64,000 nucleotides of DNA from Cephalotus follicularis (taxonomy: Eukaryota; Streptophyta; Magnoliopsida; Oxalidales; Cephalotaceae). The notes below the pieces were generated by a model. It had not been told where the DNA came from and did not search any database. It saw only the letters and a program-made list of their open reading frames with translations. Both the position numbers and the translations under genes were made by a program. The DNA is taken from assembly GCA_001972305.1 (NCBI GenBank), contig BDDD01000170.1, positions 326,044 to 390,043 of the forward strand, given 5' to 3'. Positions 10,453 to 22,179 of this stretch are shown here, piece by piece; the first letter of the stretch is position 1, and each line of letters begins with the position of its first letter.

Positions 10453-13400
10453 CTAAGTGCAAAACATAAGGACTTTGGCTCCTGGAAGGCAAATGACCTT
10501 CATACATGCCAAAGGTGTAGTTTTTGAGTTAGGGAATGCTCAAATTTCCATCCTAAGTGCCAAACATGAGGCTCTTGGATTATGGGAGGCCAAATGCCCT
10601 TCTTTTGTACCTCCGTAAAGAGTTTGACTTAAGAAATTCTTAAATTGCCTTCCTAAGTGCCAAAAATGAGGCCATGGCTTCCAGAAGGCTAAATGACTTT
10701 CTTTTGTGTCAAGGGTGAAGAGTTTGATTGAATTAAGGCTTAAATTGACTTTCTAGACACCAAAGATGACTCATTTACTCTCTAGCAGGCCAAATAACTT
10801 ATGTTTGCCATGCTTTAAGTATATGATGTAATAAAGGCACATATTTCCTTCCTAAGAGAAAAACATAAGCTCCTTGGCTCTTGGAAGGCCAAATGACTTT
10901 CATATGTGTCAAGGGTGAAGTGTTTGAGTTAAGGAATTGTCAAATTGCCATCCTAAGTGACAAACATTAGGCTATTGGCTTCTGGGAGACAAAATTCCTT
11001 CCCTATGTGTCTTGGCAAAGAGTTTGACTGAAAAAATGCTTAAATTACCTTCCTACGTGCCAAAAATAAGGCCATGGCTTCCAGAAGGCTAAAAGACCTT
11101 CTTATGTTCCAATGGTGAAGTGTTTGACTGAATGAAGGCTTAAATTGACTTTCTAGACACCAAAGATGAGTCCTATGCCTCTAAAAGGCCAAATCACTTA
11201 TATGTGCCGCGGTTTAGGTGTTTGACTTAACGCGACACATATTACCTTCCTAAGTGCAATACATAAGAACCTTGGCTCCTTAAAGGATTAATGACCATCA
11301 TATATGCCAAGGATGAAGTGTTTGAGTTAAGAAATGGTCAAATCGCCATCCTAAGTGCCAAAGATTAGGCTCTTGGCTTTTGGGAGGACAAATGCCTTTT
11401 TTATGTTCCTTGGTTAATAGTTTGACTTAAAAAATGCTTAAATTGCCTTCATAACTGCCAAAAATTAGGTCATGCCTTCAAGAGGGCTAAATGACCTTCT
11501 ATTGTGCAAATGGTGAAGTGATTGACGGAATGAAGGCTTATACTGAGTTTCTAGACACCAAAGATGAGTCGTTTGATCTCTAGCAGGCCAAATCACTTGT
11601 ATAAGCCACGGTTTACGTGTTTGACTTAACGGAGGCACATATTTCCTTCCTAAGGGCAAAACATAAGGACCTTGGTTCTTGGAAGGCCAAGAGGCTCTCA
11701 TATGTTCCAAGGGTGAAGTGTTTGAGTTAAGGAATGGTCAAATTGCCATCCTAAGTGCCAAACATGAGGTTCTGGGCTTTCAGGAGGCCAAACATCCTTC
11801 TTATGTTCCTTGGTAAAGAGTTTGACTTAAGAAATGCTTAAATTGCCTTACTGAGAGACAAAAATGAGGCCATGGCTTGCAGAAGGCTAAATGTGCTTCC
11901 TATATGCCAAGGGTGAAGTGTTTGACTGAAAAAAGGCTAAAATTTACTTTCTAGACACCAAAGATGAGTCATTTGGTCTCTAGAAGGCCAAATGGCATAT
12001 ATGTGGCACGGTTTAAGTTTTTGACTTACCAAATCCACATATTTACTTCCTAAGGGCAAAAAATAAGGACCTTGGCTCCTCGAAGGCCAAATGACTTTCA
12101 TATGTGCCAAGGGTGAAGTGTTTGAGTTAAGGAATTGTCAAATTGCCATCATAAGTGCCAAACATGAGGCTCTTGACTTTTGAGAGGCCAAATGCCCTTC
12201 TTATGTGCCTTGGTAAAGAGTTTGATTGAAGAATGCTTTCCTGAGTGTCAAAAATGAGGCCATAGCTTCCAGAAGGCTAAATGACCTTCTTGTGTGCCTA
12301 GGGTGAAGTGTTTTACTGAATGAAGGCTCAAATTAACTTTGTACACACCAAAGGTGTGTCCTATGGTCTTTACTAGGCCAAATCACTTATATGTCCCACG
12401 GTTCAAAGGTTTCACTTAACGAAGCCACATATTTCCTTCATTAGTGAAAAACATAAGGTCATTGGCTCGTGGAAGTCCAAATGACTTGCATATGTGCCAA
12501 GGGCGAAGTGTTTGAGTTAAGGAATGGTCAAATTGCCATCCTAAGTGCTAAACACGAGGCTCATGGCTTCCGGTAGGCCAAATGCCCAAAAGGCTAAATG
12601 TCCTCCTTATGTGCCAATAGTGAATTTTTTGACTGAATGATGGCATAAATTGACTTTCTAGACACCAAACATGAGTCCTTTGGCATATAGTCACCGAAAT
12701 TACTTATATGTGCCACGGTTTAAGTGTTTGACTTAACGCGGCACATATTACCTTCCTAAGTGCAATACATAAGAACCTTGGCTCCTTGAAGGACAAATGA
12801 CCTTCATATGTGCCAAGGGTGAAGTGTTTGAGTTAAGAAATGGTTAAATTGCCATCCTAAGTGCCAAACATTAGGCTCTTGGCTTTTTGGAGAACAAATG
12901 CCCTTTTTATGTTCCTTGGTTAAGAGTTCGACTTAAAAAATGCTTAAATTTCCCTCCTAAGTGCCAAAAATGAGGTCATGCCTTCAGGAGGACTAAATGA
13001 CCTTCTTATGTGCAAATGGTGAAGTGTTTGCCAGAATGAAGGCTTATATTGACTTTCTAGACACCAAAGATGAGTCCTTTGATCTCTAGCGGGGAAAATT
13101 ACTTGTATGTGTCACGGTTTAAGTGTTTGACTTAACGAAGGCACATATTTCCTTTCTATGGAAAAAACATAAGGACCTTGGTTCTTGGAAGGCCAAGAGA
13201 CTTTCATATGTTCTAAGGGTGAAGTGTTTGAGTTAAGGAATGGTCCAATTGCCATCGTAAGTGCCAAACATGAGGCTCTTGGATTTTGGGAGGCCAAATG
13301 CCCTTCTTATATGCCTTGGTAAAGAGTTTGACTTAAGAAATGCTTAAATTGACTTCCTGAGTGCCAAAACTGAGGCCATGGCTTCCAAAAGGCTAAATGT

Positions 13401-16400
13401 CCTTCTTACATGGCAAGGGTGAAGTGTTTGAATGAATTAAGGCTTAAATTTACTTTCTAGACACCAAATATGAGTCATTTTGTCTCTAGCAGGCCAAATC
13501 ACATATATGTGCCACGGTTTAAGTTTTTGACATAACGAATGCACATATTTCCTTCCTTAGGGCAAAAAATAAGGACCTTGGCTCGTCGAAGGCCAAATGA
13601 CTTTCATATGTGCCAAGGGTGAAGTGTTTGAGTTAAGGAATTATCAAATTGCCATCATAAGTGCCAAATATGAGGCTCTTGAATTTTGAGAGGCCAAATG
13701 CCCTACTTATATGCCTTGGTAAAGAGTTTGACTGAAGAAATGCTTTAATTGCTTTCCTGAGTGCCAAAAATGAGGCCATGGCTTCCAGAAGGCTAAATGA
13801 CCTTCTTGTGTGCCAATGGTGAAGTGTTTTACTGAATGAAAGCTCAAATTGACTTTGTACACACCAAAGGTGTGTCCTATGGTCTCTACCAGGCCAAATC
13901 ACTTATATGTGCCATGGTTCAAAGGTTTCACTTAACGAAGCCACATATTTCCTACATAAGTGAAAAACATAAGGTCATTGGCTCGTGGAAGGCCAAATGA
14001 CTGTCATATGTGCCAAGGGTGAAGTGTTTGAGTTAAGGAATGGTCAAATTGCCATCCTAAGTGCTAAACATGAAGCTCTTGGCTTCTGGGAGGTCAAATG
14101 CCCTTCTTATGTGCTTCGGTAAAGAGTTTGACCTAAGAAATGCTTAAATTACCCTCCTAAGTGCCAAAAATGAGGCCATGGTTTATAGAAGCCTAAATGA
14201 CTTTCCTATGTTCCAAGGGTGAAGTGTTTGACTGAATGAAGGCTTAAATTGACTCTCTAGACACCGAAGATGAGTCATATGGTCTCTAGCAGGCCATAAC
14301 ACTAATATGTGCCACGGTTTGAGTGTTTGACTTAACGAAGGCACAGATTTTGTTCCCATGAGCAAAACATAAGGACCTTGGCCCTAGGAAAGCCAAATGA
14401 CTTTCATATGTTCCAAGGATGAAGTGTTTGAGTTAAGCAATTGTCAAATTTTCATCCAAAGTACCAAACATGAGGCTCTTGACTTTCCGGAGGCCAAATG
14501 CACTTCTTAAGTGCCATGGAAATGAGTTTGACCTAAGAAATGCTTAAATTGCCTTACTAAGTGCCAAAAATGATGTCATGGCTTCCAGAAGGCCAATCGA
14601 CCTTCATATTTTCCAATTGTGAAGTATTTCACTGAAAGAAGGCTTAAATTGACTTTCTAGACACCAAAGATGAGTTCTTCGGTCTCTAGCAGGCCAAATC
14701 ACTTATATGCACCACGGTTTAAGTGTTTGACTTAATGGTGGCACATATTTCCTTACTAAGTGCAAAACATAAGGACCTTGGCTCCTGGAAGTCCACTTGA
14801 CTTTCATATATGCCAAGGGTGAAGTGTTTGTGTTAAGGAATGGTCAAATTGCTATCCTAAGTACCAAGTATGAGGCTCTTGGCTTCCAGGAGGCCAAATG
14901 CCCTTCTTATGTGCCTTGGTAAAGAGTTTGACTAAAGAAATGCTTAACTTACATTCTTAATTGCAAAAAATGAGGTCTTGGCTTCCAGAAGGCTAAATGA
15001 CCTTCTTATGGGCCAATGGTGAAGTGTTTGACTGAATAAAGGCCTAAATTGACTCTCTAGACACCAAACATGAGCCCTTTGACCTCTAGTAGGCCCAATC
15101 ACTTATATGTGCCACGGTTTAAATGTTTGACTTAACGCAGGCACATATCACCTTCCTAAGTACAAAACATAATGACCGTGGCTCCTCGAAGTCCAAGTGA
15201 CCATCATATGTGCCAACGGTGAAGTTTTTGAGGTATGAAATGGTCAAATTTCCATCCTAAGTACCAAACATAAGGCTCTTGGCTTATGGGAGGCCAAGTG
15301 CCCTTCTTATGTGCCTTGGTAAAGAATTCGACGTAAAAAATGCTTGAATTGCCTTCTTAATTACCAAAAATGAGGCAATGGCTTTCAGAAGGCTAAATGA
15401 CCTTCCTATGTGCCAATGGTGATGTGTTTGACTCAATGAAATCTTAAATTGATTTTCTAGATGCCAAACATGAGTCCTTGGGCCTATAGCAGTCCAAAAC
15501 ACTTATATGTGTCATGGTTTAAGTGTTTGACTTAACGCAGGCACATGTTACCTTCCTAAGTGCAAAACATAAGGACATTGGCTCCTGGAACGGCAAATGA
15601 CCTTCATATATGCCATGGTTGAAGTGTTTGAGTTAGGAAACGGTCAAATTGCCATCCTAAGTCCCAAACATGAGGCTCTTGGATTTTGGGAGAGCAAATG
15701 CTCTTTTTATGTGCCTTGGTTAAGGGTTTGACTAAAGAAATGCTTAAATTGCCTAGCTAGGTGTCAAAAATGAGGCAATGGCTTCCAGAAGGCTAAATGA
15801 CCTTCTTATGTGCCAAGGGTGAAGTGTTTCACTGAATGATGGCTTAAATTTACTTTCTAGACACCAAAGACGAGTCCTTTGGTCTTTAGCAGGGCAAATC
15901 ACTTATATATGGCACGGTTTAAGTGTTTTACTTAACGAAAGCACAAATTTCCATCCCAAGTGGAAAACATAAGGCTCTTGGCTCTTGGAAGGCCAAATGA
16001 CTTTTATATGTACCAAGGGTGAAGTGTTTGAGTTACAGAGGCCAAATGCCCTTCTTATGTGCCTTGGTAAAGAGTTTGACTTAAGAAATTGTTAAATTGC
16101 CTTCCTGAGTGCCAAAAATGAGGCCATGGCTTCCAGAAGGCTAAATTACCTTCTTGTGTGCCAAGGGTGAAGTGTTTGGCTTAATGAAGCCTTAAATTGA
16201 ATTTCTAGACACCAAAGTTGAGTCCTTTGGTCTCTAACAGGCCAAACCACTTATATGTGCCACTGTTTAAGTATTTGACTGAACGAAGGCACATACTTCC
16301 TTCCTAAGTGCAAAACATAGGGACCTTAGTCCCTAGAAGGCCAAATGACTGTCATATGTGCCAAGGGTGAAGTGTTTGAGTTAACGAATGGTCAAATTAC

Positions 16401-17054
16401 CATCCTAAGTGGCAAACATCAGGCTCTTGGCTTCCGGGAGGCCGAATGTCCTTCTTATGTGCCTTGGTAAAGAGTTTGACTGAAGAAATTCTTATATTGC
16501 CTTCCTAAGTGCCAAAAATGATGTCTTGGCTTCCAGAAGGCTAAATGACCTTCTTATGTGCCAGTGGTGATGTATTTGACAAATGAAGGATTAAATTGAC
16601 TTTCTAGACACCAAATATGAGTCCTTTGCTCTTTAGCAGGCCAAATAACTTATATGTGTCACAGTTTAAGTGTTTGTCTTAACACGAGAACATATTACCA
16701 TCCTAAGCGTAAAACATAAGGACTTTTGCTCCTAGAAGGCAAATGACCTTCATATGTGCCAAGGGTGAAGTTTTTGAGTTAGGGAATGCTCAAATTGCCA
16801 TCCTAAGTGCCAAACATGAGGCTCTTGGCTTATGGGAGGCCAAATGCCCTTCTTATGGGTGTCGGTAACGAGTTTAACTTAAGAAATTCTTAAATTGCCT
16901 TCCTAAGTGCCAAAAATGAGGTCATGGCTTTCAGAAGGCTAAATGACCTTCTTATGTGCCGAGGGTGAAGTGTTCGATTGAATGAAGGCTTAAATTTACT
17001 TTCTAGACACCAAAGATGACTCATTTACTCTCTAGCAGGCCAGATAACTTATAT
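10453..17054. repeat. Satellite array, segment 2
   Basis: Same A-B-C-D satellite as the first segment, resuming in monomer B immediately after the copia element. It includes a tandem duplication of about 1.5 kb (roughly 11165-12580 and 12665-14090), a fused C/D monomer near 12571-12600 and a B-to-C junction near 16035. It ends inside monomer A where the chromovirus remnant starts. Long open frames on the minus strand here are repeat shadows, not genes. Confidence 0.95.
11165..14090. repeat. Tandem duplication of a 1.5-kb satellite block
   Basis: The same run of variant monomers occurs twice about 1505 bp apart. Examples are GCAATACATAAGAACC at 11256 and 12761, the CATGCCTTCA(A/G)GAGG variant at about 11472 and 12976, GGCCAAGAG in monomer B at about 11688 and 13190, and ACACCAAAGGTGTGTCC at about 12345 and 13860. 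The copies diverge after about 12580 and 14090. Related single copies lie near 25437 and 45679. Confidence 0.8.
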
Positions 17055-17097
17055 CCACCATCTCCTTGTTTCCAGCAAATCCCACCATCAAATGCCA
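17055..17097 (+). repeat. Short LTR piece of the chromovirus
   Basis: Nearly identical to 18102-18144 inside the full LTR (shared start CCACCATCTCCTT). It directly abuts the pol 3' region. Confidence 0.85.
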
Positions 17098-17685
17098 CGT
17101 TGTGCTCCGACATGTTGGGATGAGGTTGGAGAGCGAGTTATCGAGGGACCCAAGCTAGTGAAGATCACTACGGAGAAAGTGGCAATAGCAAAGGAGAGAT
17201 TGAAAGCGGCTCAATCTCGACAGAAGAGTTATGCGGACAGACATCGGAGGGACTTGGAGTTCAAGGTTGGCGAACATGTGTTCTTGAAAGTTTCACCTTG
17301 GAAAGGAGTCCGACGTTTTGGGCTGAATGGAAAGTTGAGTCCGCGGTTTATCGGACCTTTTGAAGTTCTGGAGAAGATCGGCGCGGTCGCTTATCTGTTA
17401 GCTTTGCCTCCGTAGTTAGCACATGTCCATAATGTGTTCCACGTATCTTTGCTGAGAGGCTATCAGTATCATCCTCTACATGTGGTTCACTATCCGTTGG
17501 ACAGCATTCGTGAGGATTTATCTTGTGACGAGGAGGCTGAGGCTATTTTGGATCGACAGGAACGGGTGACACGTAGCAAGACCGTTTCTTTTGTGAAAGT
17601 GCTGTGGAAGAATCATCCCGAACGTGAGGCTACTTGGGAGCTAGAAGAGCATATTCGGGAGCGTTATCCGCACTTGTTTGTTTGA
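17098..17685 (+). pseudogene. Chromovirus pol 3' end: integrase C-terminus and chromodomain (fossil)
   Basis: The first frame (to about 17415) reads CWDEVGERVIEGPKLV, then the conserved RQKSYADRHRRDLEF, GEHVFLKVSP and the GPF module FIGPFEVLEKIGAVAYLLAL of Ty3/gypsy integrase. The second (17434-17685) starts MFHVSLLRGY and ends with a chromodomain-like segment, VLWKNHPEREATWELEEHIR followed by ERYPHLF. In chromoviruses this domain is thought to direct integration to heterochromatin by binding modified histones, and that fits the satellite location. A polypurine tract and the LTR follow directly. Part of a broken copy. Confidence 0.9.
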
Positions 17686-17729
17686 GGTATGTTTATGTTT
17701 GTGTTTGTGATTTCGGGACGAAATCTTCT

Positions 17730-17745
17730 TTTTATGGGGGGTGGA
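17730..17745 (+). other. Chromovirus polypurine tract
   Basis: A purine-rich GGGGGGTGGA run ends immediately before the TGTAATACC start of the LTR, as expected for the plus-strand priming site. Confidence 0.8.
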
Positions 17746-19909
17746 TGTAATACCCTGTTAGTTCGTAAATGTATTTTTACGGGTTCGTAAATATATTTTA
17801 CGAATTTTTATATGTGTTTTCGGACTTTTAATTTTGTTTAATTTTAAAAGTCCGGTTGCCCTACGATTTGGGTTTATGTGAATTGTGCGGAATGATACCG
17901 GTCCGAATTTGGGTATGTTATGCTATGTTGGGTTTTATAAATTCTTATTTTAATCCAAAAACTTATTTTATTAAAAACAAATTATTATTCTTTTATTTTA
18001 ATATTCCTAAATTCCTTTTTCATTATTAATTCTTTTATTAATAATTCTTTTTCTTTTCTTTTTCCTATTTTATCATTTTCTACCATTTCTTCCTACTTCG
18101 TTCCACCATCTCCTTCTTTCCAGCAAATCCCACCATCAAATGCCATGGTAGAATCTCTCCTTTTCCATTTCATAATCCAGAAAAGTTCCCTTCTTCCTCT
18201 TTTGTCAAATCTTGTCTCCCCCTTTCTTCATTATTGAGTGCCATTGCCATTTTTATATGATGCCACCATCCGTATTGCAAACCACTCCGAATTTGCCTTG
18301 TTATTGTGCAATAATCTGCTGTGTAAATCATTCTTCAAAGTTCAAGAGGTAATCTCAATCCTTTAGTTGTTTCCTTGGATTAAATTCTCTTAGTTTGCTA
18401 TGTATGTCTAAAAATACCATGGTTTTGTATTTTTTCTTTCCTTGTTTCTGTTCACAGCAGATTGTGTGTCTGTGTTTGTGTTCTTCCTACTGTTTTCTGG
18501 GTTCCTTAACATCACTAAAGGTCAGTTAATTTATCTCCTTTAATTATATTTTTGTTTCAATGGCTTACTTTGAGTTTTTGTGCTCTTGGTATCTTGGAGT
18601 CTTTGATTCTTGCCCAAACATGTTGCTATTGTGTTAGTAATGTTATATGCACGTTTAATGCACCTATATATGTCAAAAACTGAGTTTATAACATCTGTAA
18701 CCAATTAGAAACAAAATCTGGACATGTTCATGCAATGTCTTCTTACTTCCTCTTGCAAGTTAAATCATGGAAAGTTCGTTTCCTTGTCAAATTTGTGTTT
18801 GTAAATAACCTACCAGTCATATATGATCATATGTTTATGTCCATATGTCTCTAGTTTAATGTAGAAATCATTTGAACCATTTTCAGAAGCAAATCGTCGG
18901 ATTTCCAACTGTTCTGTTGCCGAGAACAGTCGACTGGAATGGTTGTGTGGTCGACTGGAGGGAAGAACACAGTCGACTACCTGCATTTTTTATTGAGTAG
19001 TCAACTGTTCATATGATCCAGTCGACTGCCAAGCCTCTCCAGTCGACTGGACCCCTGTTCTAGTCGACTGTTATGCCTTGGAAAGTGTTGTTTTCAACTG
19101 TTTTGATTCATTTGATCCCCGAATCGATCCGAATCTTTTCCAAACACTGTTATGAGTCTGTTTAATGCTTCTGATGTGGTTTAAACTCTTATACATATGA
19201 TTTTGAATGTCTTTATAGGTTGCTGAGTTTCAAGTGGATTCCGTTTAAATTGTCTATTCGTAAGTGCTTTGCAAGCGCATAAGGTACGGATTTTCTGTTC
19301 CTTGGCTATCTGACATTCAAACTGAAACTGTTTTGATAAACATCTTCGTTTATGAAATCAACGATGTTTCATGATTTTGATACGTTTTGAATTTAAAGTT
19401 GGTTTGACATTTTAATTGATTCCAACTTTATCTATAAGATACGTTATGGTATGATATGTTAGGATACGATATGTTATGATATGATATGTTATATACTGTT
19501 GTGAGCAGTTTTTGAATATGTTGTGTGAAAACATATTTCCCTTATCCGTACTGAGGTTTGCTTAGCCGCGTTTTTGTTTCCATGCGGCAGGTTTTCAGGA
19601 GCAGCGGGGGAAAGTGTGATTGAGTGATGACCACCCTATATGAGTCGGATGCTTAGGACAGTGATCCTTATGTTATGTTTAGTGGTCCGAACCATGGATT
19701 TTTTTATGTTTTATATTTGAAATTGGAACTGATTTATGTTTTGAGTTTTCCGCAACTACTTAATATGTTAAAATGTTATGTTTTATTGTTTTGATAAGAC
19801 TGCCACGTTTTTGGCTGTTATTGGTTAATAAAGAAAAATTATAAGTTTGTTAAGTTATGTTATGTATGATATGACCCTGTGACGACTCCCGCCGTCCGGG
19901 GGTGTTACA
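17746..19909 (+). repeat. Chromovirus LTR, full length (2164 bp)
   Basis: Bounded by TGTAATACCC and GGGGGTGTTACA. It holds a CAGTCGACTG cluster (18925-19072), a short GATATGTTA-type AT-rich repeat (19438-19495) and, near the 3' end, GGTTTGCTTAGCCGCG and TTCCGCAACT, which also occur in other LTRs of this window. No gene is seen. Confidence 0.92.
18925..19072. repeat. CAGTCGACTG motif cluster in the chromovirus LTR
   Basis: About seven variants of CAGTCGACTG (for example ACAGTCGACTGG, GGTCGACTGG, AGTAGTCAACTG, CCAGTCGACTGC) spaced about 20-35 bp apart. The motif is a near-perfect palindrome centred on GTCGAC. Confidence 0.9.
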
Positions 19910-19915
19910 GAATTA

Positions 19916-19930
19916 TGGTATCAGAGATAT
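19916..19930 (+). other. Chromovirus primer binding site (Met-tRNA type)
   Basis: TGGTATCAGAG begins six bases after the LTR end and is complementary to the initiator Met-tRNA 3' end. Confidence 0.9.
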
Positions 19931-20079
19931 AGGTTTTGTTTCCTTAGAAGACCTAACTAGGTTTGACCTGTGAGATTGGGTAGACACCGGGTTAGGCTGT
20001 TCGGTTATGATTTTCTGATATGTTTTCTGCTTTCTGTTTTTTTCCTTGTGATGTTTTGTGTTTAAGCGCCTTTTCGTAG

Positions 20080-20955
20080 ATGGCACGTACAAGGAACGCT
20101 GCTCGGAGGACTGCACCCGTTGAGGCTCAGGAAGTCAGAAATGAGCCTACCATGGAGGAGCTCGTACGTCAGGCAGTCGCTTAGGAGATACGACGCGTGT
20201 TGAATGAACAGAATCAGAATCAGGACCTTAGGGAGCCAGTTGCTACTAACGATGCTCCAGCTGATGTCCAGTTGGGAAGAGATGCTGGGAACGGGACTGT
20301 TACGCCCAATTATGTTTGGCTAGAGCGGTTCCAGAAGCAGAGACCACTGTCTTTCAGCTCAGCCGTGACTCCGGTGGAAGCTGAGCACTGGATTGCTAAT
20401 ATGGACAAGATCTTTGATGTGCTTTGTTGCAGTGATGAACAGAAGATTAAGTTAGCTGTATACAAGCTTGAGGGTGATGCTCAGAAATGGTGGAAAGCTG
20501 TGGTTTTGGCTAAGGGTGGCAACTATGTGGAGACTTTGACCTGGTCTGAATTTTGCGAGGTCTTTTATCAGCAGTATTTTCCCACCGCTGATAAGGAGGC
20601 TTACGCCAGAGAGATTGTCAATACCAGATAGAAGGATGGAGAGTCAGTGACGAAGTTCTTGACCCGATTCACTAGACTTGCTGGTTTTGTGGCAGGGACA
20701 GCATTGGAGCAGGCAGAAAAGTTCAAGTGGAAGTTGCACTACCAGTTTCGGGGTAAATTGATCAACACCAGGTTTGCTGATGTATCTGAAGTGGCTAATG
20801 CGGCTAAGAACATTGAGATGGAAAGGTTAGATTTCCAGGCTGCTCGACAGGAGTTTGACAGAAAGAGAAACAGAGGTGATTCTCAGGGGCAAGGTTCTGG
20901 ACAGAATAACAATAGGAATGGTAAGCGTGGGAAGAGAAATGATTACCGGGGATAG
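20080..20955 (+). pseudogene. Chromovirus gag (fossil)
   Basis: Gag begins with MARTRNAARR at 20080, downstream of the PBS. The body reads YVWLERFQKQRPLSFSSAVT, then the retrotransposon gag segment with AEHWIANMDKIFDVL and KLEGDAQKWWK, typical of Tekay/Del-type gag, followed by a basic region (FDRKRNRGDSQGQGSGQNNN) that leads to the zinc knuckle. Gag forms the particle that packages element RNA. Overlapping frames on the other strand are shadows. Part of a broken copy. Confidence 0.88.
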
Positions 20956-21003
20956 CAACAGCCCGGTAATGACAAGAGGCAGACTCAGGGAGCTGCGGAT
21001 GTC

Positions 21004-21681
21004 CAGATTTCCAAATGTCAAGTGTGTGGTAGACAGCATCCGGTGGGAGTATGCTACAAGGCTATCGGGGCCTATTTTGTGTGTGGACAGAAAGGGCACT
21101 TCGTGAAGGATTGTCCTGACCCTCATGCAAAGGAAAGGAAGGGGAGTTATGCAGATCATGGACAGCGCAACGTGGGAGGTCGTGTCTTTGCTATCACGAC
21201 TCAGCAGGCAGCTAACGCACCAGGTACTGTTTCGGGCTTTGTTTATGTTGGTAACCGTAGGGCTTATGTTTTATATGATACTGGATCGACCCACTCGGTT
21301 GTAGCGGGGTCTTTTGTTCGGCATCTTGGGATGTTTTCTCAGTTGCTTGATCCAACTTTGGTTCTTTCGACCCCTACGAGTTCTTCTGTTGTGATATCTG
21401 AGTGCTTTTATGCTTGTCCTCTTGTTTTCTATGATCGGGTTCGTGATGCGGACCTTTTGCCTATCGATATGTATGACTTCGATATGATTTTGGGAATAAA
21501 CTGGTTGGATGTGGTCCGAGGTGTGATCGGACATATGTATGTGAGAATTGACTTGTGTAGTGCCGTACACTTCAATTCTAGTGGGCATGTGGAATTAGCG
21601 CCTCCCTTGCCAAAATTTATGACATGTGATATGAATATGGCTCAGTATGTTTTAAACGATTATGATTTCGATGTTTCGTAA
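21004..21681 (+). pseudogene. Chromovirus zinc knuckle and aspartic protease (fossil)
   Basis: Starts with a CQVCGRQHPVGVC knuckle and a second VCGQKGHFVKDCP knuckle-like motif. A retropepsin follows with the active-site context LYDTGSTHSVVAGSFV, the flap region and the conserved LLPIDMYDFDMILGINWLD strand that characterises Ty3/gypsy proteases. In intact relatives RT, RNase H and integrase would follow; here an LTR part follows within 150 bp. Part of a broken copy. Confidence 0.9.
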
Positions 21682-21796
21682 TTCTTTCGAAAAATATGCA
21701 ATTGTCATTTGAATATGATTAAACTGTTTTATTTGTTAAAGATTTCGGTTACGTTATTATTGAAATGATAATGTTTTAAATTACCGTTTACTGTTT

Positions 21797-22179
21797 TATT
21801 TCCCTTATCCGTACTGAGGTTTGCTCAGCCGCGTTTTTGTTTCCATGCGGCAGGTTTTTAGGAGCAGCGGGGGAAAGTGTGATTGAGTGATGACCACCCT
21901 ATATGAGTCGGATCCTTAGGAGAGTGATCCTTATGTTATGTTTAGTGGTCCGAACCATGGATTTTTTTATGTTTTATGTTTTATGTTTTAAATTGGAAGT
22001 GATTTATGTTTCGAGTTTTCCGCAACTACTTAATATGTTAAAATGTTAAGTTTTATTGTTTTGATAAGACTGCCACGTTTTTGGCTATTATTGGTTAATG
22101 AAGCAAAATTATAAGTTTGTTAAGTTATGTTATGTATGATATGTCCCTGTGACGACTCCCGCCGTCCGGGGGTGTTACA
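21797..22179 (+). repeat. Chromovirus LTR 3' part
   Basis: Matches 19545-19909 closely, from TTTCCCTTATCCGTACTGAG through GGGGGTGTTACA, then satellite resumes. Confidence 0.92.

Larger units (their letters stand above)
17055..22179 (+). mobile_element. Ty3/gypsy chromovirus (Tekay-like) remnant, permuted order (fossil)
   Basis: Plus-strand chromovirus parts lie in the order: short LTR piece (17055-17097), pol 3' end with chromodomain, polypurine tract, full-length LTR (17746-19909), PBS, gag, zinc knuckle and protease, then an LTR 3' part (21797-22179). A single LTR is thus shared by a pol end on its left and a gag start on its right, as in two elements in tandem or a linearised one-LTR circle. 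The copy is broken and lacks a continuous pol. LTR pieces 19545-19909 and 21797-22179 are very similar by eye, pointing to a recent origin. The left and right satellite flanks fall in different monomers, so no simple target duplication is visible. Confidence 0.9.

Noticed and set aside
11465-15502. Many minus-strand open frames of 60-90 residues with similar protein text (WPSKNQ, RDQRTHLWCLESQFKPSF, WHIGRSFSLL)
   Set aside because: They are translations of the satellite. Neither 100 nor 400 is a multiple of three, so the frame is lost from unit to unit, starts and stops are not conserved, and the same text appears wherever the repeat happens to stay open.
20827-21588. Minus-strand frames across the chromovirus gag and protease
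   Set aside because: They are shadows of the plus-strand gag-protease reading, which has clear zinc-knuckle and retropepsin motifs.
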